The notes beneath the pieces are model-generated. The model was not told the origin of the DNA, did no database searches, and saw only the letters and a program-made list of their open reading frames with translations. The translations under genes and the position numbers were made by a program. This document shows, piece after piece, positions 29,765 to 30,560 of a DNA stretch of 30,560 nt; position 1 is the first letter of the stretch, and each line of letters starts with the position of its first letter. This stretch comes from a virus: positions 1 to 30,560 of IMG/VR virus record IMGVR_UViG_3300036944_000325; one strand, 5' to 3'.

Positions 29765-30111
29765 GCCAGTTCATTTACAACGAACACGGAGGATGCGAAA
29801 ATCCTATCTTAAAAACATTCAAATGTAGTAAGGGCTATCAAGCGCAAGTTGAAATCCTAATTGCTCAAGATGAATTGTGGGGTTACGGAGTGCGCTTTAA
29901 TGGATTGTCCGAAGGTTGGTCGCACACGTTTAATCAATTTAGACCAGACAACAATTTGTATAAAACAAAACGTGAAGCGTTTGAAGGTGGTCTTGAAGAA
30001 CTTATAAATCAATTGAAAAGACGCAACGAAGAAAAGCGATACAATCGTATTATTCAGATGCTTCAAGACGAACTTTGTCCTGTGGTTGAAAATCAACTAA
30101 CACTATTTTAA
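29761..30111 (+). CDS. Hypothetical protein
   Basis: A 116-residue protein coupled by ATGA to the preceding gene. It starts MSQFIYNEHGGCENPILKTF, with a beta-rich middle (GYQAQVEILIAQDELWGYGV), a long helix (EAFEGGLEELINQLKRRNEE) and an end VVENQLTLF that may be a protein-binding peptide such as a sliding-clamp motif (QLTLF). The clamp idea is an inference from these five residues only. Confidence 0.6.
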   Translation: MSQFIYNEHGGCENPILKTFKCSKGYQAQVEILIAQDELWGYGVRFNGLSEGWSHTFNQFRPDNNLYKTKREAFEGGLEELINQLKRRNEEKRYNRIIQMLQDELCPVVENQLTLF

Positions 30112-30287
30112 TGAGAAAGTATAAATTCATTCATCCAATAACAGGCGAAGCGCACATTGTTATTTGTGATAAAATAGAAGAATATGGTTCGGTTAATGAG
30201 TCGTATTGGTGGTGTTTAATCCAAGATAAAATAATTGCACAAATTCCGCAGTCTTACGCAATGATTAGAATAGATGAATCCATATAA
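30111..30287 (+). CDS. Small hypothetical protein upstream of terL
   Basis: A 58-residue beta-rich protein starting MRKYKFIHPITGEAHIVICD and ending MIRIDESI. Its start overlaps the previous stop (TAATG), and its end overlaps the terL start by 14 bases. The tight packing supports translation. Not recognised. Confidence 0.6.
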   Translation: MRKYKFIHPITGEAHIVICDKIEEYGSVNESYWWCLIQDKIIAQIPQSYAMIRIDESI

Positions 30288-30560
30288 ACCCGAATACCTT
30301 CCGCGTCAAGTCGAAGCGTTGAACTACTTGAATACCGATTCGCAAGTTGAACAGTTACTTTACGGTGGCGCGGCAGGGGGTGGGAAGACTAAGTTCGGTT
30401 GTATGTGGCAGATACAGCGCCGTTTGAAGTACGCAGGAACGCGTTCGCTTATTGGACGTAGCAAATTAGACACTTTGAAAAAGACTACGTTAAACACGTT
30501 CTTTGAAACGGCGCGTGAGTTTGGATTGGTTGCTGACAAACACTACACCTATAACGGACA
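30274..30560 (+). CDS. terL: Terminase large subunit, N-terminal part (continues at window start)
   Basis: The first 95 codons of TerL: MNPYKPEYLPRQVEALNYLN, then the Walker A motif YGGAAGGGKTKFG (GGAAGGGKT at residues 31-39) that binds ATP, and the following LIGRSKLDTLKKTTLNTFF segment typical of terminase ATPase domains. It runs off the window and rejoins the left end in frame at the shared KHYTYNG. The ATG at 30274 lies inside the preceding small gene and is the only start that keeps the full N-terminus. Confidence 0.9.
   Translation, partial: MNPYKPEYLPRQVEALNYLNTDSQVEQLLYGGAAGGGKTKFGCMWQIQRRLKYAGTRSLIGRSKLDTLKKTTLNTFFETAREFGLVADKHYTYNG
30538..30560 (+). repeat. Right copy of terminal overlap
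   Basis: It matches 9-31 at 22 of 23 bases, in the same terL frame. The codons just upstream (gct gac) differ from those at the left end (gcg aat), so identity ends abruptly; this looks like strain variation across the contig ends. Confidence 0.85.

Noticed and set aside
1-30560. Prophage or lysogeny functions, tRNA genes, CRISPR arrays
   Set aside because: No integrase, excisionase, classic CI-like repressor, tRNA-like cloverleaf or regularly spaced repeats were noticed by eye.

Overview
The window looks like an essentially complete genome of a small tailed dsDNA phage (siphovirus-like, about 30.5 kb) infecting a member of the Bacteroidota, probably a flavobacterium-type host. The DNA is AT-rich. 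Clear promoters match the Bacteroidota form (TTG or TTTG, then TAnnTTTG), and Shine-Dalgarno sequences are replaced by A-rich leaders. Several structural proteins carry sequence signatures I associate with Bacteroidota phages. The window ends fall inside the large terminase gene: its N-terminal part is at the right end (30274-30560) and the rest at the left end (3-1055). The ends overlap by 23 bp (22 identical) in the same reading frame, so the molecule is circular or circularly permuted.

Layout. (1) A rightward operon starts at a promoter near 24944-24973 and runs across the window junction to about 2724. It holds small early proteins, an SSB-like protein with an acidic C-terminal tail, a protein with a DnaA domain IV, possible replication helpers, TerL, several unknown small genes and a ribbon-helix-helix protein. 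It ends at a hairpin terminator at 2751-2779. (2) A leftward operon runs from 24898 to 2696. Its first part (24898-21507) holds a VRR-NUC nuclease, a sigma-factor-like protein, Cys-rich proteins, an HNH endonuclease and a possible small terminase subunit. A 114-bp gap with two dyad-symmetric elements (21421-21495) separates this from the virion genes. These are, in transcription order: tail assembly chaperone with a predicted -1 frameshift, tail fibre, gp10-like protein, two large minor tail/baseplate proteins, tape measure, XkdF-type protease, scaffold, major capsid protein, tail tube candidate, portal, connector and the lysis cassette. The two operons converge and overlap at 2696-2724.

How it fits together. 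The initiator and SSB-like protein would serve host-dependent replication, since no polymerase or helicase is encoded. The sigma-like protein is a candidate for switching on virion genes. Protease, scaffold, capsid and portal build the head; the chaperone, tape measure and tail proteins build a long non-contractile tail. Lysozyme, holin-like proteins and a spanin-like protein release progeny.

The most interesting signals are: a 95-codon -1 reading frame entered at a T9 slippery run at the chaperone gene; the paired dyads at the virion-module boundary; a promoter-terminator unit with a possible alternative fold at 23427-23535; a 25-nt perfect purine mirror repeat (H-DNA candidate) directly upstream of the HNH gene; AT-rich, apparently exchanged modules in two tail proteins; and an imperfect terminal overlap that suggests strain variation in terL. 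No tRNA, integrase, CRISPR array or reverse transcriptase was seen. All functions come from reading the sequence; no database search was run.
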